A stretch of 64,000 nucleotides of DNA from Mycobacterium sp. DL99 (GCF_004762045.1 NZ_SJOM01000007.1:5383798-5447797), one strand, 5' to 3'. Shown: positions 50,537-59,567, counted from the first letter of the stretch. A program made the numbers and translations. The notes: generated by a model not told the origin, from the sequence alone.

Positions 50537-51906
50537 CGGCCACTCGGTTCTGGTGCGAGCACGCCTGGCTCGGCGGTGACACCGTCGCCGACGGAGTCAC
50601 CATCGAGGTCACCGACGGCTACATCACCGCCGTCACCGCCGACACTGTCCGCGGCGACGGCGACACGGCGCTGACCGGATTGGTCCTGCCGGGATTGGCC
50701 AACGCCCATTCGCACGCCTTCCACCGCGCGCTGCGCTCACGCACCCAGCGTGACCGCGGCACGTTCTGGACCTGGCGCAACCTGATGTATCAGGCCGCCG
50801 ACCGGCTGACCCCGGACTCCTACTACCAGCTGGCGCGCGGCGTGTACACCGAGATGGTCCTGGCCGGCATCACCTGCGTGGGCGAATTCCACTACCTGCA
50901 CCACGACGATCGTGGCACCCCCTACGCCGATCCCAACGCCATGGGCCATGCCCTGATCGCCGCCGCCCGCGACGCCGGGTTACGGATCACCCTGCTCGAC
51001 ACCTGCTATCTCAGCTCGGGTGTCGACGGTTCGCCCTTGGCCGACGGACCGCAGCAACGCTTCGGCGACCACACCGGACTGCGGTGGGCCGAACGCGTCG
51101 AAACCCTGCACCAGCACTACACCGGCGACAGCTCGGTCGTGATCGGCGCGGCCCTGCACTCGGTGCGCGGGGTCCCCGCCGCGCACATGGGCGCCGTCGT
51201 GGAGTGGGCCGCCACCCACGACGCCCCGCTGCACGTGCACTCCTCGGAACAGACCGCCGAGATCGACCAATGCCTGGCCGTGCACGGCTGCACCCCCACC
51301 GCGCTGCTGCGCGATCACGGAGCGCTGGGGCCGCGCACAACCGCGGTGCACGCCACCCATCTCACCGACGCCGACATCACCGACCTCGACACCACCATCA
51401 CCGGTGTCTGCTTCTGCCCCACCACCGAACGCGACCTGGGCGACGGCATCGGCCCCGCCTCAGCCCTCATGCAGGCCGCCGGACTGTTCAGCCTGGGCTC
51501 CGACAGCCACGCCGTCATCGACCTGTTCGAGGAAGCCCGTGGCGTCGAACTCGACGAACGACTCGCCCGCCGTGAACGCGGCCTGTTCCCCGCCGCCGAT
51601 CTGCTCACCGCGGCCACCGTCAACGGACAGCAGGCCCTCGGCTTCAGCGACGCCGGCCACCTACGGATCGGCCATCGCGCCGACCTCATCGCCGTCGACC
51701 TGAACTCCATCCGTACTGCCGGCAGCCCGGCGGCGGCAGAAACCGCGGTGTTCGCCGCGACCGCCGCCGACGTCACCGACGTCATCATCGACGGCCGCCG
51801 CGTGGTGACCGACCGCCGTCACACCAGCATCGAACAGCCCACATCCACACTCGCCCAAAGCATTACCGCACTGCTGGACGCGGAACCGATCAGGAGTTCC
51901 TCATGA
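50533..51906 (+). CDS. hutF: Formimidoylglutamate deiminase
   Basis: This 457-residue amidohydrolase-superfamily enzyme has the metal motif NAHSHAFHRALR, HVHSSEQTAEID, HATHLTDADI, and SLGSDSHAVIDLFEEARGVELDERL, typical of HutF. It converts N-formimidoyl-L-glutamate to N-formyl-L-glutamate and ammonia. This shows the organism uses the five-step, ammonia-releasing branch of histidine degradation. The ATGA overlaps on both ends show coupling. Confidence 0.9.
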   Translation: MTATRFWCEHAWLGGDTVADGVTIEVTDGYITAVTADTVRGDGDTALTGLVLPGLANAHSHAFHRALRSRTQRDRGTFWTWRNLMYQAADRLTPDSYYQLARGVYTEMVLAGITCVGEFHYLHHDDRGTPYADPNAMGHALIAAARDAGLRITLLDTCYLSSGVDGSPLADGPQQRFGDHTGLRWAERVETLHQHYTGDSSVVIGAALHSVRGVPAAHMGAVVEWAATHDAPLHVHSSEQTAEIDQCLAVHGCTPTALLRDHGALGPRTTAVHATHLTDADITDLDTTITGVCFCPTTERDLGDGIGPASALMQAAGLFSLGSDSHAVIDLFEEARGVELDERLARRERGLFPAADLLTAATVNGQQALGFSDAGHLRIGHRADLIAVDLNSIRTAGSPAAAETAVFAATAADVTDVIIDGRRVVTDRRHTSIEQPTSTLAQSITALLDAEPIRSSS

Positions 51907-53090
51907 CCGTGCTCTACGACAACATCGGCGAACTGGTCACCAACGACCCCACCCAGGGCGATCACAGCCCGCTCGGAATCCTCACCGACGCCGCGCTTCT
52001 GGTCGACAATGCGCAGATCGCCTGGGTCGGACCGGCCGCCAACGCTCCCGCCGCGGACCAGCGCGTCGACTGCCGGCATGCGGCGGTCATTCCCGGTTTC
52101 GTCGACAGCCACGCCCACCTCGTCTTCGATGGCGACCGTGCCGCCGAATTCGCCGCCCGCATGGCGGGGCAGCCCTACGACGGCGGTGGTATCGCCACAA
52201 CAGTCGCGGCGACCCGACAGGCCACCGACGATGTCTTGGCCGCCAATGTTGCGCGCCTGGGCCGGGAACTGCGCGACGCCGGCGTCACTACCTTCGAGAC
52301 CAAGAGCGGCTACGGGCTCAATGTCACCGACGAAGCCCGCAGCCTGCGCGTGGCGACCAATTACACCAGCGAGACAACTTTTCTCGGAGCGCACGTCGTG
52401 CCAGCCGAATACGCCTCCCATCGCGACGATTACGTCGAGCTGGTACGCACCACCATGCTCGAGGCGTGCGCCCCGCATGCCCGCTGGATCGACGTCTTCT
52501 GCGATCGGGGTGCCTTCAATGTCGATGAAGCGCGCGCCATTCTCACTGCCGGAGTTGCCCGAGGCTTGCAGCCACGACTGCACGCCAGCCAGCTCGGCCG
52601 CGGCGACGGCATCAAACTTGCCGTCGAACTCGACGCCGCCTCGGTGGATCACTGCACCTACGCCACCGACGAGGACATCGACGCCCTCGCCGGGTCATCG
52701 ACAGTCGCCACCTTGTTGCCCGGCGCCGAATTCAGCACCCGGGCTCAGTGGCCCAACGGACGCCGGTTCCTCGACGCCGGTGCCACGGTGGCCCTCGCCA
52801 CGGACTGCAACCCCGGCAGCTCTTACACCACCAGCATGCCGCTGTGTATCGCCCTAGCGGTGCGCGATATGCATCTCACTCCCGCTGAAGCCCTGTGGGC
52901 CGCCACCGCAGGCGGTGCAGCAGCACTGCGCCGCAACGACATCGGCGCGCTGTATCCCGGTCACCGCGCCGACTTCGTCCGGCTGCACGCACCGACCTAT
53001 CTGCATCTGGCGTACCGGCCGGGTGTCAACCTGATCGCCCACACCGTGGTGGCCGGCCAAGGCCATCCAGACCACGGCACGTGCTGCTAA
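51903..53090 (+). CDS. hutI: Imidazolonepropionase
   Basis: This 395-residue zinc/iron amidohydrolase has VDSHAHLVFDGDRAAEFAARMAG, TTFETKSGYGLNVTDE, FLGAHVVPAEY, HASQLGRGDG, DHCTYATDEDID and LATDCNPGSSYTTSMPL. It hydrolyses 4-imidazolone-5-propionate to N-formimidoyl-L-glutamate. It ends the hut operon; its last four bases overlap the stop of the convergent GNAT gene. Confidence 0.93.
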   Translation: MTVLYDNIGELVTNDPTQGDHSPLGILTDAALLVDNAQIAWVGPAANAPAADQRVDCRHAAVIPGFVDSHAHLVFDGDRAAEFAARMAGQPYDGGGIATTVAATRQATDDVLAANVARLGRELRDAGVTTFETKSGYGLNVTDEARSLRVATNYTSETTFLGAHVVPAEYASHRDDYVELVRTTMLEACAPHARWIDVFCDRGAFNVDEARAILTAGVARGLQPRLHASQLGRGDGIKLAVELDAASVDHCTYATDEDIDALAGSSTVATLLPGAEFSTRAQWPNGRRFLDAGATVALATDCNPGSSYTTSMPLCIALAVRDMHLTPAEALWAATAGGAAALRRNDIGALYPGHRADFVRLHAPTYLHLAYRPGVNLIAHTVVAGQGHPDHGTCC

Positions 53091-53566
53091 CGCACTCGTT
53101 TGGTCAGGTGGACCAGCGCGTAGCCACCTGGAGTCGGGGTACGGTGCGTTTCCTGGTATCCGAATCGGGAGTAGAGCCGAAGGTTGCCGAGGCTCCGCTC
53201 CCCCGCGAACAGTCGAAGATCGGTGACCTGCTCGGGAAGCCGCCCTTCCACGAGTTCGAGCAATCGACTGCCCCGGCCCCGGCCCTGCATGTCCGGGGCC
53301 ACGACCAACCTTCCCAACTCGGCGGTGTGTGGGTCCGCCGGAAAGAGATACACGCGCACGGCAGCGATCAGACGTTGGGCGTCATCGCGCAACCCGAACG
53401 CGGCCACTGCGGGCTTGGCCAGCTCGGTCGTCAGTTCGTCAAGGGACTGCATCAACGGGGGAAGGCTCAGGTCGTCGTGAGCCTGCGCCTCAGTCACATA
53501 CGCAGCACGCTGCAACGTCAGCAGCTCACCGGCATCTCTGACCGACAGCGTCACAACCGATTCCAT
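53087..53566 (-). CDS. GNAT family N-acetyltransferase
   Basis: The 159-residue protein has the GNAT core: LIAAVRVYLFPADPHTAELGRLVVAPDMQGRGRGSRLLELVE, with the RGRGS pyrophosphate loop, and NLRLYSRFGYQETH at the end. The substrate is unknown. It lies between hutI and hutD, convergent with the former, and is probably co-transcribed with hutD, which lies 48 bases upstream in the same direction. Confidence 0.85.
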   Translation of the reverse strand: MESVVTLSVRDAGELLTLQRAAYVTEAQAHDDLSLPPLMQSLDELTTELAKPAVAAFGLRDDAQRLIAAVRVYLFPADPHTAELGRLVVAPDMQGRGRGSRLLELVEGRLPEQVTDLRLFAGERSLGNLRLYSRFGYQETHRTPTPGGYALVHLTKRVR

Positions 53567-53614
53567 GCGTGCCGACTATTCCATGTCTTCCATGCCTGAT
53601 TTAGCCGCCCGCCG

Positions 53615-54199
53615 TCACGGGTGATGGGTGTACCTGATACGCACGAGAGCCACCCGCCCCTTGGCCCCGACGGATAGCTCAGATGCCGACGACAACCTCA
53701 CGCTGTCGAAGCGACTGAGTCTCACCGTGCCACCGTCCGCTGACCGAACAGTCGCACACCCTGCCAGCACCACAATGAACGTCAGGCCATCATGCGGGGC
53801 GCCGATATGGCCCGAACCCACACGAATGCTGACTTCAGCTCGACACACCTGTCGGCGCGTCATCACATTGAAATCAAAAGACAGCGTCGATGTCTCGCAC
53901 GCAACGACCGACTCACCCGCGAACTGTCTGGGACGAAACGAATCAAGCTCGAACTCTTCACCGTCGATCACCAACGTCATCGTCGGCCCCTCGGCCAATA
54001 CGATCACCCGGTCCACTCCAGGGAACTGGGAGAAGGCACTACTTGTGACCGACGCGACGCTCAAGCGCCAATCGAATCCACCGACCATCGAATCGGCAGG
54101 ACCGACAGCGATTACTCGCGTGCTCCCACCGCCATTCGCCCACGGTTCCTCGGCGCAGTCGGAGAAACGCACCACTTCGGGCAAGGCTGAAATCGACAT
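53615..54199 (-). CDS. hutD: HutD/Ves family protein
   Basis: The 194-residue cupin-like protein has the HutD signature WANGGGSTRVIAVGP and FDWRLSVASVTSSAFSQFPGVDRVIVLAEG. The rest is beta-rich, with LSFDFNVMTRR near residue 107. HutD-family proteins accompany hut operons and may limit induction by binding formylglutamate; that role is reported for Pseudomonas. It is on the opposite strand from hutUFI, downstream of a GNAT gene in the reverse orientation. Codon use appears less GC-biased than in neighbouring genes. Confidence 0.8.
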   Translation of the reverse strand: MSISALPEVVRFSDCAEEPWANGGGSTRVIAVGPADSMVGGFDWRLSVASVTSSAFSQFPGVDRVIVLAEGPTMTLVIDGEEFELDSFRPRQFAGESVVACETSTLSFDFNVMTRRQVCRAEVSIRVGSGHIGAPHDGLTFIVVLAGCATVRSADGGTVRLSRFDSVRLSSASELSVGAKGRVALVRIRYTHHP

Positions 54200-54484
54200 C
54201 TTGTCATCACAGCGCCAAAACGTCGCCTCACCAATACCTGAGCGGCAAGATCAGTCCGAGATCCGAGAAAGCTGTCAGCTCCGGTTGAATCCTGAGCAAC
54301 CTGCTCCTAGAACCCCGGAACTACCTGCTCAGTTGGCGCGTCCCTCCGCGATCACAGCCTCGACCGCCACGAATGTCCCCTCGGCGGCGCCGACCACCCA
54401 TCAACCGCAGCCCCTCGATTGGTGTGGACGTCGAGATCAACACGGCCTGTGACAAGCCGTGACGATCGGGCCCCACAAACCAAA
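54200..54484. other. Intergenic region without a recognisable gene
   Basis: Between the hutD start and the tRNA terminator I find no frame with mycobacterial coding character and no clear repeat. It should hold the hutD promoter. The sequence is slightly less GC-rich than the flanks. Confidence 0.45.
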
Positions 54485-54508
54485 CAGGCCCCCTCGAAAG
54501 GGGGCCTG
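54485..54508 (-). terminator. tRNA-Tyr terminator
   Basis: A 9-base stem (CAGGCCCCC / GGGGGCCTG) with a 6-base loop TCGAAA lies just beyond the tRNA 3' end. Read on the minus strand it is followed by TTTGGTTTG, a weak T-tract. Confidence 0.75.
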
Positions 54509-54515
54509 ACTTGGG

Positions 54516-54598
54516 TGGCAGATGCAGGATTCGAACCTGCGTAGGCGTAAGCCGACGGATTTACAGTCCGCTCCCATTGGCCGCTCGGGCAATCTGCC
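54516..54598 (-). tRNA. tRNA-Tyr (anticodon GTA)
   Basis: An 83-base class II tRNA. The acceptor arms GGCAGAT and ATCTGCC pair. The anticodon loop CTGTAAA gives GTA (54562-54564). The T arm GCAGGTTCGAATCCTGC is canonical, and a long variable arm is present, as expected for bacterial tRNA-Tyr. A full CCA is not encoded. Confidence 0.95.
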
Positions 54599-54707
54599 TG
54601 GTTTCGCGCCGCCCCGTTTCCGGTTTGGTGCGACTAGCAGGGTACAACGAAGATGTACCCAAGTTACAAACCGGCAGCATTCAGCGAGGAAAGAGGAGGG
54701 GCGTCCA

Positions 54708-55199
54708 ATGGCGGATTCCAGCTTCGACGTCGTCAGCAAGGTCGACCGTCAGGAGGTCGATAACGCGCTCAACCAGGCCGCCAAGGAACTGTCCACCCGG
54801 TTCGACTTCCGCGGCACCGACACCAGCATCGTCTGGAAGGGCGAAGAGGTGATCGAACTCACCTCCAGCACCGAGGAGCGGGTCAAGGCCGCGGTCGACG
54901 TGTTCAAGGAGAAATTGGTCCGCCGCGACATCTCGATGAAGGCCTTCGACGCCGGCGAACCGCAGGCCAGCGGCAAGACCTACAAGGTGTCCGGCGACAT
55001 CAAGCAGGGCATCAGCAGCGAGCAGGCCAAGAAGATCACCAAGATCATCCGCGACGAGGGCCCCAAGGGCGTCAAGGCGCAGATCCAGGGTGACGAGATC
55101 CGGGTCAGCTCGAAGAAGCGCGACGACCTGCAGGCGATCATCGCCCTGCTCAAGGGCTCGGACCTCGACGTGGCCCTGCAGTTCGTCAACTACCGCTAG
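54708..55199 (+). CDS. YajQ family nucleotide-binding protein
   Basis: The 163-residue protein equals the usual YajQ/DUF520 length and pattern: MADSSFDVVSKVDRQEVDNALNQAAKEL, RFDFRGTDTSI, KKITKIIRDEGPKGVKAQIQGDEIRVSSKKRDDLQAII and a terminal DVALQFVNYR. Members bind nucleotides, including cyclic di-GMP in some bacteria; the mycobacterial role is unclear. GAGGAGG lies 8 bases upstream. It is divergent from tRNA-Tyr, and a palindrome follows. Confidence 0.92.
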   Translation: MADSSFDVVSKVDRQEVDNALNQAAKELSTRFDFRGTDTSIVWKGEEVIELTSSTEERVKAAVDVFKEKLVRRDISMKAFDAGEPQASGKTYKVSGDIKQGISSEQAKKITKIIRDEGPKGVKAQIQGDEIRVSSKKRDDLQAIIALLKGSDLDVALQFVNYR

Positions 55200-55213
55200 G
55201 GCCGACCTTCGAG

Positions 55214-55261
55214 TGTGCGCTCAGATCGCGTCTGACGACGAAATCGCGATCTGAGCGCACA
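55214..55261. repeat. Palindrome, probable terminator or dispersed repeat
   Basis: The 17-base perfect arms TGTGCGCTCAGATCGCG / CGCGATCTGAGCGCACA flank a 14-base loop. It lies 14 bases after the yajQ stop. The size and layout match the palindromes at 23804 and 35977, though the arm sequences differ. Confidence 0.75.
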
Positions 55262-55271
55262 GTCGGCGCAC

Positions 55272-55373
55272 TCAGCGCACAGTGGGCGCCACATCGGCAC
55301 CCAGCGTCATGATCACGCCGTTGCCGAGCCCGTTACCTACCCCCGTCAACACGTCCACGGCCGTCACACCGGA
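55272..55373 (-). pseudogene. Remnant of an MFS transporter gene
   Basis: A 33-codon frame between two stops reads SGVTAVDVLTGV followed by GNGLGNGVIMTLGADVAP and TVR. This resembles the conserved GLGNGxxxGxxMTLGADLAP segment in the middle or late part of DHA-type MFS transporters, but nothing before or after continues the family. It is probably a decayed gene fragment left of the monooxygenase gene. Confidence 0.4.
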
Positions 55374-55394
55374 TTACCCCGGGGACGCCCTCGC

Positions 55395-56732
55395 TCACGC
55401 GCTGGTTTCGGCCGCCGTCACCGTGTAACGGCTGGGCCGGTGCGCCAGCCCGTAATGCCCGCGCAGCGTCGTCGCGGTGTAGTCAGTCCGGAACAGTCCG
55501 CGCCGCTGCAGGATCGGCACCACCTGCTCGACGAAATCCTCCAGGCCGCCCGGCAGATACGGCGGCATGATGTTGAAGCCGTCGGCCGCGCCCGCGGTGA
55601 ACCACAGCTCCAGGTTGTCGGCCACCTGCTCGGCGGTGCCCGCGAAGGTCCGGTGCCCGCGGCCGCCACCGAGTTTGGCGATCAGCTGCCGCACGGTCAG
55701 TGACTCACTGCTGGCCAGATCCTTGACCAGTTGATAGCGGCTCTTGTTGCCCTGGATCTGCTCGATGGGAGGCAGGGCAGGCAGCGGCGCGTCGAGCGCA
55801 TGCGCGGTCAGGTCCACTCCGAGCATCTGCGACAGCTGACGCAACGAGTACTCGGGCGAGATCAGGTCGGTGAATTGCTGTTCCAGCTCCAGCGCGGCCT
55901 CCTCGGTGGGACCGATGAACGGCACGATGCCGGGCAGGATCTTCACCTCATCTGCGCTGCGGCCGAATTTCACCGCGCGGGCCTTCACGTCGCGGTAGAA
56001 CGCATTGCCCTCGTCGACCGAGCGCTGCGCGGTGAAGATCGCCTCGGCGTAGCGCCCGGCGAAGTCCTTGCCGGACTCAGAAGACCCGGCCTGCACCAAC
56101 AGTGGACGGCCCTGCACCGACCGGGGCGAGTTCAGCGGGCCCCGCACCGTGAAGTGCTCGCCGTCATGGTCGATCCGGTGTACCCGGTCCGGGTCGGCGA
56201 AGATGCCGGTGGACTCGTCGAGGACCAGAGCGTCGTCCTCCCAGCTGTCCCACAGTTCCGTTGCCACATCCACGAATTCAGCGGCCCGCCGATAGCGGCC
56301 GGCATGGTCCGGGATGCCCTCGACACCGAAGTTGGCCGCTTCGTCCTCACCGGCCGAGGTGACGATGTTCCACCCGGCCCGGCCGCCGCTGATGTGATCC
56401 AACGAGGCGAAGCTGCGGGCCAGGGTGTAGGGCTCGATGTAGCCGGTGGTCGCGGTGGCGATCAGACCGACGTGCTCGGTGACCGTCGCCATCGCGGTCA
56501 GCAGCGTGATCGGCTCGAAGATCGCCTGCGTGTTGTGCTTCACCCGCGGCCCCACCGCCAACCCGTCGGCGAAGAACACCGAATCCAACTTGCCGCGTTC
56601 GGCCACCTGCGCGAGCTGCTGGAAGTGCTTGACGTCGGTCAGGTTCCGCACATCGGTGCGCTCGTGCCGCCACGCTGCCTCGTGGTGCCCGACTCCCATG
56701 AGGAAGGCGTTGAGATGAAGTTGTCGCGTCAT
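55395..56732 (-). CDS. NtaA/SnaA/DszA-type FMN-dependent monooxygenase
   Basis: The 445-residue luciferase-like monooxygenase matches the NtaA/SnaA/DszA group: LNAFLMGVGHHEAAWRHE, KLDSVFFADGLA, EPITLLTAMATVTEHVGLIATATTGYIEPYTLARSFASLDHISGGRAGWNIVTS, and QAGSSESGKDFAGRYAEAIFTAQ. It uses FMNH2 from a separate reductase and oxygenates C-S or C-N compounds. The ATG at 56732 lies 14 bases after the permease stop. With the SsuABC-like transporter, a role in organosulfur use is likely. Confidence 0.85.
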   Translation of the reverse strand: MTRQLHLNAFLMGVGHHEAAWRHERTDVRNLTDVKHFQQLAQVAERGKLDSVFFADGLAVGPRVKHNTQAIFEPITLLTAMATVTEHVGLIATATTGYIEPYTLARSFASLDHISGGRAGWNIVTSAGEDEAANFGVEGIPDHAGRYRRAAEFVDVATELWDSWEDDALVLDESTGIFADPDRVHRIDHDGEHFTVRGPLNSPRSVQGRPLLVQAGSSESGKDFAGRYAEAIFTAQRSVDEGNAFYRDVKARAVKFGRSADEVKILPGIVPFIGPTEEAALELEQQFTDLISPEYSLRQLSQMLGVDLTAHALDAPLPALPPIEQIQGNKSRYQLVKDLASSESLTVRQLIAKLGGGRGHRTFAGTAEQVADNLELWFTAGAADGFNIMPPYLPGGLEDFVEQVVPILQRRGLFRTDYTATTLRGHYGLAHRPSRYTVTAAETSA

Positions 56733-56746
56733 GGAAAGTCCTTCGG

Positions 56747-57604
56747 TTAGGTGGTGGCCCGCCAGCCCGACAGCCGCCCTTCGATGGCCACCACGATGCC
56801 GTTGAAGATGACGCCCACCAGGGCGATCGTGACGATGCCGGCGTACATGTTGGGGATCTGGAAGTTGAGCTGTGATGCGGTGATCAGATATCCCAAACCC
56901 GCCTTGGCGCCGACCATCTCGGCGGCGATCAGCACCAGGATGGAAGAAGCCGCTGCCATGCGCAGACCGGTGAAGATGGTCGGCACCGCCGCGGGCAGGA
57001 TCACCTTTTGGAACAGCCGGATCGGGGAAAGCCCGAGGGAGCGGGCCGATTTGATCAGAAGGGGGTCCACAGTGCGCACCCCGGAAATGGTGTTGAGCAG
57101 GATCGGGAACGACGCGGCATAGATCACCAGCGCCACTTTCGATGTTTCCCCGATCCCCAGAATGAGGATGAACACCGGAAGCAGAGCGAGCGCGGCGGTG
57201 TTGCGGAACAACTCCAGGATCGGGTTGAGGAACTCCGCGACCGGGCGGTACCAGGCGATCGCCACCCCCAGTGGAATGCTGACCACGATCGCGATCGCCA
57301 ATCCGGCCAGGGCGCGCGACAGGCTGGCCGAGACATGCTCGGCCAGTTGACCGTTGCCCAGCAGCGTGAACCACGCGCTGACGACTTCGGAGAACGGCGG
57401 CAGAAAGACCTTGTCCACCAGCCCGATCCGCGGGGCCGCCTCCCACAGCGCCAGGAACGCGGCGACAACCACCGTGAGCCGCAACAGACGCCAGGCCAGG
57501 GCCTGCAACCGGGGGCCGCGATGCTCGAGCTCCGGCGCCGTCGGCGTCTCGGTTGGAATCTCGGCTTGTGACTCGACGGGTGCGACCGCGATGGCGCTAG
57601 ACAT
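56747..57604 (-). CDS. ABC transporter permease (SsuC/TauC type)
   Basis: The 285-residue permease has six probable membrane helices and the binding-protein-dependent EAA loop ISGVRTVDPLLIKSARSLGLSPIRLFQKVILPAAVPTIFTGLRM. The N-terminal 30 residues are polar. It overlaps the ATPase gene by 8 bases and forms the membrane channel of the sulfonate/nitrate-type importer encoded here. Confidence 0.85.
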   Translation of the reverse strand: MSSAIAVAPVESQAEIPTETPTAPELEHRGPRLQALAWRLLRLTVVVAAFLALWEAAPRIGLVDKVFLPPFSEVVSAWFTLLGNGQLAEHVSASLSRALAGLAIAIVVSIPLGVAIAWYRPVAEFLNPILELFRNTAALALLPVFILILGIGETSKVALVIYAASFPILLNTISGVRTVDPLLIKSARSLGLSPIRLFQKVILPAAVPTIFTGLRMAAASSILVLIAAEMVGAKAGLGYLITASQLNFQIPNMYAGIVTIALVGVIFNGIVVAIEGRLSGWRATT

Positions 57605-58400
57605 GCTGAACCTCCTCGGACCGGGCGCGTTGCACCTCGTCGTGCAGCAGCGACCAGATGCGGTGACGCTGCGCCCGGAATCCCTCGCTGGAGCGGATGT
57701 CGTCGGTGCTGCGGTCGATGTCGACTTCGACGATCTGCTTGATCCGGCCGGGCCGCGACGTCAGCACCGCGACCCGCTGACCGAGGTACAGCGCCTCGTC
57801 GATGCCGTGGGTGATGAACAGGATGGTCTTGCCGGTCGCCCGCCAGATCCTCAACAGCTCGTCCTGCAGGGATTCGCGAGTCTGGGCGTCCAGCGCGGCG
57901 AACGGCTCGTCCATCAGCAGCACCTCGGGATCGAACGCGAGGCTGCGGGCGATCGCGACGCGCTGCTTCATTCCACCGGACAGTTCGTGCGGGTAGCGAT
58001 CGGCGAAGCCCTGCAGCCCGACCAGCTCGAGGTACTCCTCGGCCCGCCGGCGCCGCTCGCCCGAGGGTAAACCCTTTGCTTCCAGGCCGAATTCGATGTT
58101 CTTGCGGGCTGTGCGCCACGGCAGCAGGGCATATTGCTGGAAGACGATGCCACGATCCAGTCCCGGGCCGGTGACGGGCTTGCCGTCGAGGAGAATCTCC
58201 CCCGATGTCGGCTGGGTCAGCCCACCGAGCAGGTCCAGCAGCGTCGACTTGCCGCAGCCACTCGGCCCGACGAGCACCAGGAACTCCCCTGCCGCCAGGT
58301 CGATGCTGATGTCCTGGAGTGCCGTGAAACTTGCCTTCTCACTGCGGATCGGGAACTGCTTGGTCACATTGCGCAGGCGCAGCTTGGGTTGCGTACTCAC
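57597..58400 (-). CDS. ABC transporter ATP-binding protein (SsuB/TauB type)
   Basis: The 267-residue ATPase has Walker A GPSGCGKST, Q-loop YALLPWRT, signature LSGGMKQRVAIARSL, Walker B VLLMDEPFAALD and the switch His in FITHGIDEAL. It is of the sulfonate/nitrate/taurine group. It overlaps the permease downstream and the binding protein upstream (4 bases), giving a coupled importer operon. Confidence 0.9.
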   Translation of the reverse strand: MSTQPKLRLRNVTKQFPIRSEKASFTALQDISIDLAAGEFLVLVGPSGCGKSTLLDLLGGLTQPTSGEILLDGKPVTGPGLDRGIVFQQYALLPWRTARKNIEFGLEAKGLPSGERRRRAEEYLELVGLQGFADRYPHELSGGMKQRVAIARSLAFDPEVLLMDEPFAALDAQTRESLQDELLRIWRATGKTILFITHGIDEALYLGQRVAVLTSRPGRIKQIVEVDIDRSTDDIRSSEGFRAQRHRIWSLLHDEVQRARSEEVQHV

Positions 58401-59455
58401 TTGTGTGCCAGCGCTTTCCCATCGGGGCCGCTGCCGTCGGGGTAAGTGCCGTTCGCGTACGGGTTGAGCTCGTTGGTGTAGAGGTCTTTCGCCTTCAGCT
58501 GGCCTTCCTTGAGCTCACCGTTGCGCACGAGCCAGTCGATCCAGGTCTGCAGTTCGCGTTCGGCGATCACCGCGCCGGGAACCGGAATGCCCGAGCTGCG
58601 CCAGTATTCGATGGACTGCGTGTCCTCGTTGCGCTGTCGCTTGTTGATGATCTCTCGGAACCTGGCCACCACCTCGTCGCGCGGGGTCACCTGGGTCCAG
58701 CGGATCGCCCGCGCGGTGCCCTGGACATAATCGGCCACCGCATCCCTGTTCTTGGCCAGGAATTCGTCCCGGACCACGTAGGTGCCGTAGCTGAACGCCC
58801 CGAACAGAGACTTGTCGGTGAACAGCGGCCGGATCCCCCCGCGTTGCTGCGCGGTTTCGCGCCAGATCCCGTTGAGCGCCGCGACGTCGATCTGCTTCTC
58901 CCGCAACGCTTGCTCAGTGTTGACCGGCGGCACCACGGTGAGGGTCACCGTCTTGATCTCGTCGTTGGTCAGCCCCTCCTTGGCCAGCCATTCCCGGGTC
59001 AGGAATTCGTGGTGGGCGCCAAGGGTGTTCATCCCGACCTTCTTGCCGATCAGGTCTCGAGCTGAGTGGATCGGACTGTTCTCCAGCACGAAGTACCCGG
59101 TGTACTCGCCCTCGTCGGCGCCGTAGGAGCTGAGCACCGAGGTGATCGGCGCGCCGGCGGCGTTGAGTTTGACCACCGCACCGTTGAACGCCTCACCCAC
59201 GTCGATATCGCCGGTGGCCACCGACTGGATGTCCTGCGGACCGCTGGTGGTGTTCCCGACCCAATCGAGCTTGATCTTCTGGTAGTAACCGAGGTCTTCG
59301 GCCAGTTCCTGGAATCGAACCTCACCGGCCCAGCCCTGGTAACGCACCACGGTCTTGCCGCCTTCCGTGCGCGCCGACTCACCGGATGAGCCACACGCGG
59401 TCAGTACCACCACGAGTGCGCTGAGCATCGCGAGTACCGAACTGAATAGGCGCAT
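58397..59455 (-). CDS. ABC transporter substrate-binding lipoprotein
   Basis: The 352-residue lipoprotein has a signal peptide and lipobox (VVVLTACGSS, Cys about 21) and an SsuA/NMT1-type fold: VRYQGWAGEVRFQELAEDLGYY, GPQDIQSVATGDIDVGEAFNGAVVKL, and SARDLIGKKVGMNTLGAHHEFLTREWL. It should bind a sulfonate or similar organic acid outside the membrane. The ATG at 59455 is preceded by GGGGGA; earlier in-frame ATGs lack a good ribosome site. It starts the four-gene operon that ends with the monooxygenase. Confidence 0.86.
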   Translation of the reverse strand: MRLFSSVLAMLSALVVVLTACGSSGESARTEGGKTVVRYQGWAGEVRFQELAEDLGYYQKIKLDWVGNTTSGPQDIQSVATGDIDVGEAFNGAVVKLNAAGAPITSVLSSYGADEGEYTGYFVLENSPIHSARDLIGKKVGMNTLGAHHEFLTREWLAKEGLTNDEIKTVTLTVVPPVNTEQALREKQIDVAALNGIWRETAQQRGGIRPLFTDKSLFGAFSYGTYVVRDEFLAKNRDAVADYVQGTARAIRWTQVTPRDEVVARFREIINKRQRNEDTQSIEYWRSSGIPVPGAVIAERELQTWIDWLVRNGELKEGQLKAKDLYTNELNPYANGTYPDGSGPDGKALAHK

Positions 59456-59567
59456 GGCCGTGTCCCCCATGGAGTCGCACTGATTGGTGCGGCTCATGGT
59501 GGCAACAAACTCAGGCCGGGTAACCCATTAGCCTCGCGAAGAATCGAAAGGGCCGACTGTGACCGGG

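Noticed and set aside
59456..59567. Possible SAM riboswitch or poly-Cys leader upstream of the sulfur ABC operon
   Set aside because: I could not fit a known SAM-class fold, and the only upstream frame has a single Cys codon and runs into the gene without a stop.
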